64,000 nucleotides of DNA from Rhizobium terricola. GTDB lineage: Bacteria; Pseudomonadota; Alphaproteobacteria; Rhizobiales; Rhizobiaceae. The notes under the pieces are model-generated. The model searched no databases, was not told the DNA's origin, and worked only from the letters and a program-made list of their open reading frames with translations. Positions 37,095-46,846 of this stretch are shown one piece after another. The position numbers and the translations under genes are program-made. Numbering within the stretch: the first letter of the stretch is position 1; each line of letters opens with the position of its first letter. The stretch is from the NCBI RefSeq assembly GCF_012927355.1, contig NZ_JABBGK010000001.1, positions 1,668,649-1,732,648 of the forward strand, written 5' to 3'.

Positions 37095-38237
37095 ATGACC
37101 TATCTGCGTTCGGAAACCGTCGTTGAGGTCAACGACTTTTCGGAGATGCTGCTCAAGCATACGACGCTCCGGCTGTGCCCGGACTATCTCGCCGAATTCC
37201 GCCGGCACGTCGACCCGATCACCTATCGGGCCAATGATACCGTCTTCACCCAGGGCGAATTCGGTGACTTCGCGCTCCTGGTCGCCGAAGGTGAGGTCGA
37301 ACTCTATGACATCGAAACCGACGAGACGATCTCGATCGCCGGCCCGGGATCGCTGGTCGGCGAGCTCGACCTGATCGGCGACGAACCGCGCGGTGCGTCT
37401 GCCCGTGCCATCGGCCCCGTCCGCGGCTGGGTCATCGACCGGATGGACTACGCGCAGTTTCTCGACGACCGGCCGGAGCTCGAGACGCTGTTCTTCCGCA
37501 AGATCTACGCGCAGCTGTCGGCGAGCCACGCCAAGCTGAAGCAGCAGTTTTCCGCCCTGGAAGATGCCGACCGGCGTTACCATGCGCTGGCCTTCATGTT
37601 CGTCACCATCGTCTTGATGGTGAACTGCTATGCGCTGGTCAACGGGCTCATCCTCGGCGGTCTCCGCGCCGCCCACCAGGAGGCGATGGTCTTCTGGACG
37701 GCGCGCGTCATGGAACTCTGGGGCGCTTTCATCCTCTGGGGGCTCACCAAGCGTTGCGGCCTCGACCGGCACGACATGGGCATTCGAACGACCAACCTGC
37801 TGCCCTCGTTCGCGGCCGGCATCGCGATCAGTATCCCGGCGCTGGCGGCCATGGCCTATTTTCGCACGGAGCTCTATCCGGTGCTCGAAGGCACGCCGCT
37901 TTTCGATTTTCGACTGATGACGCTCGACACCTATACCTACATTCTGGTGTCTGCCCTGCAGGAGTGGATCTGCCGCGGCGTCTTCCTGACCTCGATCGCC
38001 AGCCTGATGCCCGGGCGGTCCCGGCCGATCGCGGCGATCGCCATTTCATCCCTGGTTTTCTCGACGCTGCATCTGCACTACAGCGCCTCGCTCGCGGTCG
38101 TGGCGCTGGTGACCGGCATCGTCTGGGGCTGGCTCTTCCTCAAGTACCGCAGCCTTGCCGGGCCGATCATCTCGCATTTCATTCTCGGCAATGCGGCAAC
38201 TCTCATGGGGCTGTGGGCTATCTGGAAGTCGGGCTGA
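37095..38237 (+). CDS. Cyclic-nucleotide-binding domain fused to a CPBP (CAAX-protease-like) membrane domain
   Basis: A 380-residue fusion. Residues 25-140 form a cNMP-binding fold whose phosphate-binding cassette GELDLIGDEPRGASA keeps the conserved Glu90 and Arg99, so it probably binds a cyclic nucleotide. A short helical linker (140-165) leads to a membrane domain of about seven helices (165-375). That domain bears the CPBP/Abi signature with QEWICR (Gln289, Glu290, Arg294) in place of EExxxR, FxxxH (His326) and a third motif with His361 and Asn366. The first glutamate of the pair is Gln, which may reduce or alter hydrolase activity. There is no Crp-type helix-turn-helix. It stands between the DMT gene and parC. 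Confidence 0.8.
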   Translation: MTYLRSETVVEVNDFSEMLLKHTTLRLCPDYLAEFRRHVDPITYRANDTVFTQGEFGDFALLVAEGEVELYDIETDETISIAGPGSLVGELDLIGDEPRGASARAIGPVRGWVIDRMDYAQFLDDRPELETLFFRKIYAQLSASHAKLKQQFSALEDADRRYHALAFMFVTIVLMVNCYALVNGLILGGLRAAHQEAMVFWTARVMELWGAFILWGLTKRCGLDRHDMGIRTTNLLPSFAAGIAISIPALAAMAYFRTELYPVLEGTPLFDFRLMTLDTYTYILVSALQEWICRGVFLTSIASLMPGRSRPIAAIAISSLVFSTLHLHYSASLAVVALVTGIVWGWLFLKYRSLAGPIISHFILGNAATLMGLWAIWKSG

Positions 38238-38241
38238 AACG

Positions 38242-38270
38242 CAGAACGCCGACCTGCGGCCGGCGTTCTG
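38242..38270. terminator. Bidirectional hairpin between the fusion gene and parC
   Basis: CAGAACGCCG and CGGCGTTCTG pair as a 10-bp stem around a 9-nt loop. It lies between two convergent stops. There is no strong T-run on either side. Confidence 0.6.
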
Positions 38271-38290
38271 AAGCCTATCTATCGATTAAT

Positions 38291-40567
38291 CTAGCCGGAG
38301 AACTTGCCGCTGCGCGGGAAACCCTTGGGCACGGCGCGACCGGCAGTCGCCCGATCGCCCTGCCATTCGATGAGTTCGTCCTTGGTCTTGGTGAAGACCC
38401 GGCCGGCGCTGTCTTCCCAGTTCAGTCCCTCGGCAATGGCGAAGCACTTGATGTCGGAAATGCCGCCGTCCTTGTAGCGCTGCAGGCGTACACCCTTGCC
38501 GCGGCTCATCTCCGGCACCTGGGCGAGCGGGAAGACCAGCAGCTTGCGGTTCTCGCCGACGACGGCGACATGGTCACCAGAGACCGGGACGACCAGCTTC
38601 GTCTCGTCGGGCATGCCGACATTCATGACCTGCTTGCCCTTGCGGGTATTGGCGACGATCTCGCTTTCGGCAACGACGAAGCCGTTGCCGGCCGTCGAGG
38701 CGATCAGCAGCTTGCGGGCCGGGTCGTGGACGAAGGCGGTCAGGACATCCTGATCGTTCTCCATGTCGACCATGATGCGCAGCGGTTCGCCGTGGCCGCG
38801 GCCGCCAGGCAGCTTGTCGCCGCCGAGCGTGTAGACCTTGCCACCCGTCGTCACCAGCAGGATCTTGTCCGTCGTCTGGGCCGGGAAAGCGACGCGCAGG
38901 GCATCGCCCTCCTTGAAGGTCAGACCGGCGGTGTCGGAAATGTGGCCCTTTAGTGCGCGGATCCAGCCCTTTTCCGAGATGACGACGGTGATCGGTTCCT
39001 TCTCGATCATCGCCTGCTGGATCGCCTCGATATCGGCTTCCGGCGCATTGGCGAACTGCGTGCGGCGGCGGCCGAGCTCGGTCGCCTTGGCATACTTCTT
39101 CTTGACCTCGCCGATCTCCCAGGAAACCGTCTGCCACTGCTTCTCATCGGAAGCGAGCAGCGACTCGATCTCGGCCTTCTCGGCGGAAAGCTCCTCGTGC
39201 TCCTTGCGGATCTCGAACTCTTCGAGCTTGCGCAGGTTGCGCAGCCGCATGTTGAGGATGGCTTCGGCCTGGACGTCGGTGAGGTCCCAGCGGGCGATCA
39301 TCACCGGTTTCGGCTCGTCCTCCTCGCGGATGATGCGGATCACCTCGTCGAGGTTGAGATAGGCGATCAGCAGGCCGCCGAGGATTTCGAGACGGCGGTC
39401 GATCGCGGCGAGCCGGAAGCGCGAGCGGCGGACCAGGACATCCTTGCGGTGTTCCAGCCACTCCGTCAGCACTTCGTTCAGTGCCATCACCTTCGGCACC
39501 TTGCCTTGCGACAGCACGTTCATATTGAGCGGAATGCGGCTCTCGAGCTCGGTCAGCTTGAACAGCGATTCCATCAAAATGGTCGGATCGACGGTGCGGC
39601 TCTTCGGCACCAGTACGACGCGCACGTCCTCGGCGGACTCGTCGCGGACATCCTCAAGCAGCGGCAGCTTGCGAGCGATCAGCAGCTCGGCGATCTTCTC
39701 GATGAGGCGCGACTTCTGGACCTGGTAGGGGATCTGGGTGACGACGATCTGGTAGCCACCGCGGCCGAGATCCTCGGTCTCCCATTTCGCCCGCACGCGA
39801 AAACCGCCGCGGCCGGTGCGGTAGGTCTCGAGCATCGACGCGCGGCTCTCGACGATGATGCCGCCGGTCGGGAAATCCGGGCCCTCGATGCCCCCGCGCT
39901 GCGGATTAGCCGGGTCGGCCAAGAGTTCCTCTACGGGCGCCCCGGGGTTCTTAATCAGATAGAGGGCCGCGTCGCAAAGCTCATGGGCGTTGTGCGGCGG
40001 GATCGAGGTCGCCATGCCGACGGCGATTCCGGACGAACCGTTGGCCAGCAGATTCGGGAAGGCGCCCGGCATGACCACCGGTTCGTCGTCTTCCTCGTTG
40101 TATGTCGGGCGGAAATCGACGGCATCCTGCTCGATGCCTTCGAGCAGCAGCGCCGCGACATCGGTCATGCGCGCTTCGGTGTAACGATAGGCAGCCGCGC
40201 TGTCGCCGTCGATATTGCCGAAATTGCCCTGGCCGTCGACGATCGGATAGCGCTGCGAGAAATCCTGGGCGAGGCGAACCAGCGCATCATAAACCGACTG
40301 GTCGCCATGCGGGTGGAACTTACCGATGACGTCACCGACGATACGGGCGCACTTCTTGAAGGCCGAATTGGGCCGGATGCCCATTTCGCTCATGGCGTGG
40401 ATGATGCGGCGATGCACCGGCTTCAGTCCGTCGCGCACGTCGGGCAGCGCCCGGTGCATGATCGTGGACAGAGCATAGGCGAGGTAGCGCTCCTCGAGCG
40501 CCGCCTTCAGGTCTACAGGCACAATGTTGTCGCCGCCCTCGCCGGGCGGAATGATCGTTTTCCCCAT
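38291..40567 (-). CDS. parC: DNA topoisomerase IV subunit A
   Basis: A 758-residue type IIA topoisomerase subunit that decatenates chromosomes with ParE. It has the [17 protein letters not shown] segment, the quinolone-region [19 protein letters not shown], and the catalytic tyrosine in [11 protein letters not shown]. The tower and coiled-coil regions follow ([16 protein letters not shown]), and then the ParC-type C-terminal beta-pinwheel without a GyrA box. The position equivalent to E. coli Ser80 is Gln and that of Glu84 is Asp, natural variants for this group. It is monocistronic and convergent with the fusion gene. Confidence 0.96.
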   Translation of the reverse strand: MGKTIIPPGEGGDNIVPVDLKAALEERYLAYALSTIMHRALPDVRDGLKPVHRRIIHAMSEMGIRPNSAFKKCARIVGDVIGKFHPHGDQSVYDALVRLAQDFSQRYPIVDGQGNFGNIDGDSAAAYRYTEARMTDVAALLLEGIEQDAVDFRPTYNEEDDEPVVMPGAFPNLLANGSSGIAVGMATSIPPHNAHELCDAALYLIKNPGAPVEELLADPANPQRGGIEGPDFPTGGIIVESRASMLETYRTGRGGFRVRAKWETEDLGRGGYQIVVTQIPYQVQKSRLIEKIAELLIARKLPLLEDVRDESAEDVRVVLVPKSRTVDPTILMESLFKLTELESRIPLNMNVLSQGKVPKVMALNEVLTEWLEHRKDVLVRRSRFRLAAIDRRLEILGGLLIAYLNLDEVIRIIREEDEPKPVMIARWDLTDVQAEAILNMRLRNLRKLEEFEIRKEHEELSAEKAEIESLLASDEKQWQTVSWEIGEVKKKYAKATELGRRRTQFANAPEADIEAIQQAMIEKEPITVVISEKGWIRALKGHISDTAGLTFKEGDALRVAFPAQTTDKILLVTTGGKVYTLGGDKLPGGRGHGEPLRIMVDMENDQDVLTAFVHDPARKLLIASTAGNGFVVAESEIVANTRKGKQVMNVGMPDETKLVVPVSGDHVAVVGENRKLLVFPLAQVPEMSRGKGVRLQRYKDGGISDIKCFAIAEGLNWEDSAGRVFTKTKDELIEWQGDRATAGRAVPKGFPRSGKFSG

Positions 40568-40776
40568 AGCTCCTGACTAGACGAGAAGGCCGCGAACGGC
40601 AAGGAAACCCGGCATTCTGCTTGTGGATTACCGGAGCTGTGACATGCGTCACGGGGTCACCCTCCTCGCAGTTCGGTAGCGATGAAAGCGGTGGAAGTTT
40701 TTACCGGTGACCATATAAAGGACATCTCTCGCGTGGCTGATCCAAGCATTCAACCAATTCACGAAAGGACCGTTTG

Positions 40777-41973
40777 ATGACCACATCCCGCACCACCAGG
40801 CTCCTGATGGCCGGAGCCGCCTTCGTAGCGCTGTCCGGCCCGGCCTGGGCGCTCGACGGTCAGGACCTGCTCGCCAAGATCAATGCCGCCTATGCAGCCG
40901 GCAGCGGCGTGCTGAAAGCCGAGGCAGTAGAGGTCAACGGCAACGACGTCCTTCTCAAGGGAACCACCTTCACGGCGACCGGACCGGACGAAAAGTCGAT
41001 CAAGCTCGGTGACCTGACCCTTCAGGACGTGACGGAAGAGGATGGCGGCGCCTATCACGTCGACCGCATCGAGTTTCCCGAAATCAACGTAACCGAGGAC
41101 AAGGGCAGCTTCTCGGTGAAGGACCTCTACCTTGCCGGCGTCACCGTGCCGGGCAGCACGGCCGCCCAGGGCCTTGCCTCGATGATGCTCTATGAGGAGG
41201 CCCATAGCGGCCCGCTCAGCGTGATTGCGGACGGCAAGCCGATCTTCTCTGTCTCCGAGGCGAGCGCCACGATGGAGCTGGCGGACGACGAATCCTCGCT
41301 CTCCTTCGAGGCGTCCATCTCCGGCATCAAGGCAGACCTCACGGTCACGGATGATCCGAAGAGCAAGGAAACCATCGAAGCGCTCGGCCTGCAGCAGCTC
41401 GACGGCGAAATCACGCTTTCCGGCAGCTGGGAACCGGCTTCCGGCGCCCTCGAGGTCGAGGATTACACCTTCGACTTCGCCAATGTCGGCAGCCTGTCGC
41501 TCTCCTTCGCGCTCTCCGGCTACACGATGGACCTCGTCAAGCAGCTGCAGGAAACCGCCCGCACGATGCAGGCCGATCCCAAGAACGAACAGGCCCAGCA
41601 GGCCGCCGGCATCGCGATGTTCGGCCTGATGCAGCAGATGTCGTTCACCAGCGCCCATATCCGCTTCGACGACGCCGGCATCACCAAGCGCGGCCTCGAC
41701 TTCGCCGGCAAGCAGCAGGGCACGTCCGGCGAGCAGATGGCCGAAATGGTCAAGGGCATGGTTCCGATCCTGCTCGCCCAGGCAAAACTCGGCGCGCTGC
41801 AGAACGAAGTCTCGACCGCGGTCAACACCTTCATCGACAAGCCCGGCAACCTGATCGTCGCCGCAGAACCGGAAAAGGAAGTCCCCTTCCCGATGATCAT
41901 GGGTGCTGCGATGGGCGCTCCGGAGACCGTTCCGTCGCTGCTCGGCGTCAAGGTCACCGCCAACGAGGAATAA
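40777..41973 (+). CDS. Secreted/periplasmic protein of unknown function
   Basis: A 398-residue protein with a clear signal peptide (TTSRTTRLLMAGAAFVALSGPAWA, cleavage after AWA). The mature chain is rich in beta-strand-like repeats (VEVNGNDVLLKGTTFTATG; IKLGDLTLQDVTEEDGG; ITLSGSWEPASGALEVEDYTF), similar to rhizobial periplasmic proteins of unknown function and reminiscent of lipid-transport AsmA-like strand arrays. AAAGGA precedes ATG 40777 by 7 nt. It is followed by a strong terminator. No enzyme motif is recognised. Confidence 0.75.
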   Translation: MTTSRTTRLLMAGAAFVALSGPAWALDGQDLLAKINAAYAAGSGVLKAEAVEVNGNDVLLKGTTFTATGPDEKSIKLGDLTLQDVTEEDGGAYHVDRIEFPEINVTEDKGSFSVKDLYLAGVTVPGSTAAQGLASMMLYEEAHSGPLSVIADGKPIFSVSEASATMELADDESSLSFEASISGIKADLTVTDDPKSKETIEALGLQQLDGEITLSGSWEPASGALEVEDYTFDFANVGSLSLSFALSGYTMDLVKQLQETARTMQADPKNEQAQQAAGIAMFGLMQQMSFTSAHIRFDDAGITKRGLDFAGKQQGTSGEQMAEMVKGMVPILLAQAKLGALQNEVSTAVNTFIDKPGNLIVAAEPEKEVPFPMIMGAAMGAPETVPSLLGVKVTANEE

Positions 41974-42041
41974 TCCGGCACATCGGCCCCGCCGCTCCAG
42001 CGAGTGGCGGGACGACCGCCGGAATTCCTTCGACGCATGAA

Positions 42042-42076
42042 AAAAGCCCCGGAAAGCTGTCGCTTCCGGGGCTTTT
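42042..42076. terminator. Strong bidirectional terminator
   Basis: AAAAGCCCCGGAA and TTCCGGGGCTTTT form a 13-bp stem with a 9-nt loop, between the convergent secreted-protein gene and aspS. T-runs occur on both strands. Confidence 0.9.
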
Positions 42077-42102
42077 CCTTTGTCCGGTCCGTCGAGAGAC
42101 GA

Positions 42103-43893
42103 TCAGTCCTTCTTCGGCTGCGGCACGACGCGCAGCGCCAGTTCGCGCAGCTGCGTCGGCGTTGCCGGCGACGGGGCGTTCATCAGCAAGTCCTGGGCCT
42201 GCTGGTTCATCGGGAACAGCGAGATCTCGCGCAGGTTCTTGGCGCCGACGAGCAGCATGACCACGCGGTCGATACCGAAGGCGCAGCCGCCGTGCGGAGG
42301 CGCGCCATACTGGAAGGCGCGGTAGAGACCGCCGAAGCGCTCTTCCACGTCGGCCTGGCTCAGGCCCACCTTCTCGAAGGCCTTGACCATCAGTTCCGGC
42401 GACTGGTTACGGATCGAACCCGAGGCGATCTCGAAGCCGTTGCAGACGGCGTCATACTGATAGGCCTTGAGCGACAGCGGATCCTGGCTTTCCAGCGCTT
42501 CCAGACCACCCTGCGGCATGGAGAAGGGGTTGTGGGCGAAGTCGATCTTCTTTTCTTCCTCGCTCCATTCGTAGAACGGGAAGTCGACGATCCAGCACAG
42601 TTCGAAGCGGTCACGGTCGACGAGGTTCAGTTCCTCGCCGGCGCGGGTGCGGGCTTCACCGGCAAACTTGTAGAACTTGGACGGCTCGCCGGCGACGAAG
42701 AAGCAGGCATCGCCTTCGTCGAGGCCAAGCTGGGTGCGGATCGCCTCGGTGCGCTCCTCGCCGATGTTCTTGGCGAGCGGGCCGGCGCCTTCGAGGACGG
42801 CACCTTCCTGGCGCCAGAAGATGTAGCCGAGGCCCGGCTGGCCGGTCGACTGCGCCCAGGCGTTCATGCGGTCGCAGAAGGCGCGCGAACCGCCGGTCTT
42901 GGCCGGGATCGCCCAGACTTCAACCTTCGGGTTGGACGCGATCATGTTGGCGAAGACCTTGAAGCCGGAACCGGCGAAATGCTCGGTCACGGACTGCATC
43001 TCGATCGGGTTGCGCAGGTCCGGCTTGTCGGAGCCATACTTGCGGATCGCGACGTCGTAAGGAATACGCGGCCACTGCTTGGTGACCGGCTTGCCTTCGG
43101 CGAACTGCTCGAACACCTGGGTCATGACCGGTTCGACGGTTTCCCAGATGTCTTCCTGGGTCACGAAGCTCATCTCGAGGTCGAGCTGGTAGAACTCGCC
43201 CGGCAGGCGGTCGGCGCGCGGGTCTTCGTCACGGAAGCACGGAGCGATCTGGAAATAGCGGTCGAAGCCGGCGACCATCAGCAGCTGCTTGTACTGCTGC
43301 GGCGCCTGGGGCAGCGCGAAGAACTTGCCTTCGTGGATACGGCTCGGCACGAGGAAGTCGCGCGCACCTTCCGGCGACGAAGCCGTCAGGATCGGGGTGG
43401 TGTATTCGGCAAAGCCGGCATCGCCCATGCGGCGGCGCATGTCGGAGATGATCTGCGTGCGCTTGACGATGTTCTTGTGCAGCGTGTCGCGGCGCAGGTC
43501 GAGGAAGCGGTACTTGAGGCGAACGTCTTCCGGGTAGTCCGGCTCGCCGAAGACCGGCAGCGGCAGTTCCTTGGCGGCCGACAGGACTTCGATTTCCTGG
43601 GCGTAGAGTTCGATCTCGCCGGTCGGCATGTTCTTGTTGACGGTGTCTTCGGTACGGGCCTTGACGAGGCCGTCGATGCGGATGACCCATTCGCCGCGGA
43701 CGGTTTCGGCCAGCTTGAAGGCCGGGCTGTCCGGATCGGCGACAACCTGGGTGACGCCGTAATGGTCGCGCAGGTCGATGAAGAGGACGCCGCCGTGGTC
43801 GCGAACGCGATGGACCCAGCCGGAGAGCCGGACGGTGGATCCGACGTCGGACTTGCGGAGAGCGGCACAGGTGTGGCTGCGGTAACGGTGCAT
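42103..43893 (-). CDS. aspS: Aspartate-tRNA ligase (bacterial type)
   Basis: A 596-residue class II synthetase of bacterial type. It has the OB-fold anticodon domain ([19 protein letters not shown]), motif 2 ([21 protein letters not shown], a hallmark of AspRS/AsnRS), a GAD insertion, motif 3 [12 protein letters not shown] and the C-terminal tail. Start ATG 43893 (MHRYRSHTC) has AGGA 7 nt upstream. As most alphaproteobacteria lack AsnRS, it may be non-discriminating. That is inference. Confidence 0.96.
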   Translation of the reverse strand: MHRYRSHTCAALRKSDVGSTVRLSGWVHRVRDHGGVLFIDLRDHYGVTQVVADPDSPAFKLAETVRGEWVIRIDGLVKARTEDTVNKNMPTGEIELYAQEIEVLSAAKELPLPVFGEPDYPEDVRLKYRFLDLRRDTLHKNIVKRTQIISDMRRRMGDAGFAEYTTPILTASSPEGARDFLVPSRIHEGKFFALPQAPQQYKQLLMVAGFDRYFQIAPCFRDEDPRADRLPGEFYQLDLEMSFVTQEDIWETVEPVMTQVFEQFAEGKPVTKQWPRIPYDVAIRKYGSDKPDLRNPIEMQSVTEHFAGSGFKVFANMIASNPKVEVWAIPAKTGGSRAFCDRMNAWAQSTGQPGLGYIFWRQEGAVLEGAGPLAKNIGEERTEAIRTQLGLDEGDACFFVAGEPSKFYKFAGEARTRAGEELNLVDRDRFELCWIVDFPFYEWSEEEKKIDFAHNPFSMPQGGLEALESQDPLSLKAYQYDAVCNGFEIASGSIRNQSPELMVKAFEKVGLSQADVEERFGGLYRAFQYGAPPHGGCAFGIDRVVMLLVGAKNLREISLFPMNQQAQDLLMNAPSPATPTQLRELALRVVPQPKKD

Positions 43894-44173
43894 GGTTTTA
43901 TCCTGCATTTTCTTCGGGGAGTGATCCGGCAAGGGCACGGATTCTCGGACTTTAAATCGCGCGGACAAACGCATGACACACCCGGTTTGTCAAGGCTGGA
44001 GCCGGCAGCACCCCGAACATCGCCGGGCAAAAGGTATCGGCAGACCGGTCATGCCGGAATGGCGCGCGCATTCGCAGCGCAGTCCATGCACCGCCACGCG
44101 GCGAGCCCGACGCATCCGGCACGTCCGAATACCCTGCCGCATGGCAGGCGAAGAAAATTCACGCCACCAATAA

Positions 44174-44226
44174 TGACATCAATTGACATCCCGAATTATT
44201 TGATGTTACGACCAGTGACATCAAAT
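44174..44226. promoter_or_regulatory. TGACATC repeat array with 29-bp dyad upstream of the tetR gene
   Basis: TGACATC recurs at 44174-44180, 44184-44190 and 44216-44222. The last belongs to an inverted repeat, ATTTGATGTTAC-GACCA-GTGACATCAAAT (44198-44226), with 12-bp arms and one mismatch. It ends 27 bp before the TTG start of the TetR gene, the usual place for an autoregulatory operator. The rest of the 360-bp interval 43894-44253 shows no gene or other recognisable element. Confidence 0.6.
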
Positions 44227-44253
44227 CACCGAACAACTCGACAGGACGCGACC

Positions 44254-44850
44254 TTGTCATCGACACGCAAATACCGCAGCCCGCTCCGCGAGGCGCAAGC
44301 GCACGAAACCCGGGAGAAGATACTGTCGGCGGCGACGGAACTTCTCAGCCATAATCCATTCGGCGACTTCTCGGTGGACGAGATCGCTGCGGCCGCGGGC
44401 GTCGAGCGTCGCACCGTGTTCCGCCACTTCTCCAACAAGGAGGCCCTGCTCGACGCGCTCTGGGATTTCGTCAACGAGCAGTTGGCGGCACAGCCTCGCC
44501 CCTCGTCCTTCGATGAACTGGTCTCAGGCCCAAGAACCGCCTTTCCCGCTTTCGACCGCAATGCCGGGCTCATGCGAGCCAGCCTGCATACGCCGGCCGG
44601 GCAGGCCATGCGCCTGCGTGCCGTCCCTGCCCGCCGCGAGGCCTTCCGTTCCTGCCTTGCAGAGAAGCTGGCGCAGGTCCCGGCCAAGGAAGCGGAGAAG
44701 ATCGAGGCACTCGCGCACCTGCTTTACAGCGCGGGCGCCTGGGAAACACTGAAGGATTACGCAGAAATGGACGGTGAAACGGCCGGAGAGGCCGCGTCCT
44801 GGGCCATCGAAACGCTTGTCGATGCAGTCATCACCAGAGCCAAATCCTAA
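44254..44850 (+). CDS. TetR-family transcriptional regulator
   Basis: A 198-residue repressor. The N-terminal HTH reads ETREKILSAATELLSHNPFG, then FSVDEIAAAAGVERRTVFRHF with the recognition helix GVERRTVFRHFSNKEAL. The C-terminal ligand domain is all-helical and unremarkable. The start is probably TTG 44254, because AGGA lies 7 nt upstream and the operator-like dyad ends just before it; ATGs at 44170 and 44201 would be inside the repeats. It is cotranscribed with the cupin gene 17 nt downstream, which it may regulate. Confidence 0.8.
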   Translation: MSSTRKYRSPLREAQAHETREKILSAATELLSHNPFGDFSVDEIAAAAGVERRTVFRHFSNKEALLDALWDFVNEQLAAQPRPSSFDELVSGPRTAFPAFDRNAGLMRASLHTPAGQAMRLRAVPARREAFRSCLAEKLAQVPAKEAEKIEALAHLLYSAGAWETLKDYAEMDGETAGEAASWAIETLVDAVITRAKS

Positions 44851-44867
44851 CCTCGTGGAGTCTTGAA

Positions 44868-45323
44868 ATGTCAGCCAGCTTTGTAACCTCCGAAAATGCC
44901 GAGACGCTCTGGGTCGTCCGTGACAAGGTCCGCTTCATGGGCGATGTCGATGGCCGAGACCTTTCCGTTCTCGAAGTCATGGTGCCGCCCGGCTCCGGGA
45001 CGCCTCCGCACATGCATGAATCCGCAGAAATATTCCGCGTCCTCGACGGCGAGATCACCTTCGGCCTGTTCGACACGATGCCGCCTCGGCAGATCGTCGC
45101 CGGCCCCGGTACCGTCGTCACGATCGGTTCGGGCGAGGCGCACAACTACATGAACAGCGGGGACGGCCCGGCGGAAATGCTCGTCGTCGTCGACACCAGC
45201 ATGAAGCAGTTCTTCAAGGACCTCGGCCGGACCGAGGCACCGGAACAGGGGCCCCCAAGCGCCGCTGAGATAGAGGAAGTGCAACGCGCCTGCGCGCGCC
45301 ACGGCATTTCCATGCTCGGCTGA
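44868..45323 (+). CDS. Cupin-domain protein
   Basis: A 151-residue single-domain cupin. The first motif is GTPPHMHESAEIFRVLDGE, with two histidines and a glutamate as likely metal ligands. The second is GSGEAHNYMNSGDGPAEMLVV, with the fourth histidine. A C-terminal helix follows (SAAEIEEVQRACARHG). It could be a dioxygenase, isomerase or quercetinase-like enzyme; the substrate is unknown. It sits 17 nt behind tetR, a typical regulator-enzyme pair. Downstream, an inverted repeat (45340-45365) could act as a weak terminator. Confidence 0.82.
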   Translation: MSASFVTSENAETLWVVRDKVRFMGDVDGRDLSVLEVMVPPGSGTPPHMHESAEIFRVLDGEITFGLFDTMPPRQIVAGPGTVVTIGSGEAHNYMNSGDGPAEMLVVVDTSMKQFFKDLGRTEAPEQGPPSAAEIEEVQRACARHGISMLG

Positions 45324-45518
45324 TCATCCGAGCGGATATCGCCTCTTGCGTCAGAGCAAGGGGCGACGCCGCTGGGCTTTACGTCTACCGGCATTCGTCG
45401 AAATCGAAATGACTTGCACCGCGATCGGTGCTGTCCTTGGCTGAAAAGCTCCTCTAAGAATTCGGATCGAAAGCAGCCCCGAACGATTCGGGCGCCGGAC
45501 AGTACAGAAGATCCGTAA

Positions 45519-46751
45519 ATGTCGACGATCCGTCCGCTCATCCCCCTTCTCATCACCGCCGGAATCCTTATCGGCGGCAACGGCCTGCAGGGGACCTTCA
45601 TCTCGCTCAGGGCGCTTCAGGAAGGCTTTTCCACGTCGATGATCGGCGTGATCGGCACCGGCTACAATATCGGCTTTGCCATCGGCTGCATCTACATCAC
45701 CCGCGTCATCCGCGCGGTCGGCCATATCCGGACGTTCTCGGCGCTCGCGGCGATCGCATCGGCAGCCTCGATCTGCATGGTGCTGTTCATCCACCCGTCC
45801 AGCTGGTTCGCCATGCGACTGGTCCAGGGCCTGTGTTTCGCCGGCCTGTTCGCCGTCGTCGAGAGCTGGCTGAACGCGCGGGTGACCAATGCGACGCGTG
45901 CGCGCACGCTGTCGCTCTATCGCTTTGTCGACCTTGGCGCCGTCACGCTGGCGCAATACATGATCCCGGCCGTCGGCATCGGCGGGTTCGAGCTGTTTAC
46001 CATCATATCCATGGCGCTCACCCTGTCGCTGGTACCGATCTCCTTTGCCGACCGCTCCAGTCCAGAACCGCCGGAGCATGTCCGCTTCGACGTCCGGGTG
46101 CTGTGGAAGGTTTCACCGCTCGCCACCGTCGGCTGCATCGTCGTCGGCCTCACCAATTCCAGCTTCCGTTCGCTCGGGCCGATCTATGCCGACGGCATCG
46201 GCATGTCGGTGACCTCAATCGCCACCTTCATGAGCGTGGGCATCTTCGCCGGCGTGGTGCTGCAATATCCGCTCGGGCACTATTCCGACAAGCTGGACCG
46301 CCGACTGATCATCCTGATCGCCACCTTCGGGGCGTTTGCGGCAGGGCTGTTCCTGACCTTCGTCGCGGGGACGAACGCGCTCCTCAACTTCGTCGGCATC
46401 TTCTTCTTCGGCGCCTTCGCCATGCCGCTCTATTCGCTCTGCTCGGCGCATGCAAACGACCACGCGGCCCCCGGCCAGCATGCTCTCGTCTCGGCGGGAA
46501 GCCTGTTCTTCTGGTCGCTCGGCGCCGTCATAGGCCCGCTTTTTGCGTCCTTCATGCTCGACATGTTCGGCCCGCGCGCGCTGTTCATCTACATGGTGGT
46601 CGTGCTCATGGGGTTCATGGTCTACACGCTCAGCCGTATGATGGTGCGCGAGGGCGTGCCGACAGCCGAGCGTAGCATGCGGTTCCGCAACCTGTTGCGC
46701 ACATCGACCTTTTTCAACAAGCTCGCCGCGCCGCCGTCGGAGAAGGACTGA
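45519..46751 (+). CDS. MFS transporter (YcaD-like)
   Basis: A 410-residue major facilitator with 12 helices. The N-terminal half has LITAGILIGGNGLQGTFISLR and GTGYNIGFAIGCIYITRVIR. The loop between helices 2 and 3 and LCFAGLFAVVESWLNARVTNATRARTL match the YcaD/MFS_1 sugar- or drug-type group. The C-terminal half has GHYSDKLDRRLI, an RxxGRR-like cytoplasmic loop. The substrate is unknown. It is separated from the cupin gene by 195 bp and followed by the multicopper oxidase gene. Confidence 0.85.
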   Translation: MSTIRPLIPLLITAGILIGGNGLQGTFISLRALQEGFSTSMIGVIGTGYNIGFAIGCIYITRVIRAVGHIRTFSALAAIASAASICMVLFIHPSSWFAMRLVQGLCFAGLFAVVESWLNARVTNATRARTLSLYRFVDLGAVTLAQYMIPAVGIGGFELFTIISMALTLSLVPISFADRSSPEPPEHVRFDVRVLWKVSPLATVGCIVVGLTNSSFRSLGPIYADGIGMSVTSIATFMSVGIFAGVVLQYPLGHYSDKLDRRLIILIATFGAFAAGLFLTFVAGTNALLNFVGIFFFGAFAMPLYSLCSAHANDHAAPGQHALVSAGSLFFWSLGAVIGPLFASFMLDMFGPRALFIYMVVVLMGFMVYTLSRMMVREGVPTAERSMRFRNLLRTSTFFNKLAAPPSEKD

Positions 46752-46846
46752 GCGACCCCTGCGGCAGTTTGGCCACATAAGCCGTATTGCTGAAAGCGAA
46801 AGTCAACTTTAAACAGGGCCGATCATTCACCACCCCGGGGGCTTCG

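Noticed and set aside
42004..44850. 948-codon open frame running opposite aspS and into the tetR gene
   Set aside because: Only the last 199 codons (from 44254) encode a recognisable TetR protein; the earlier part is antisense to aspS and crosses the operator-like region.
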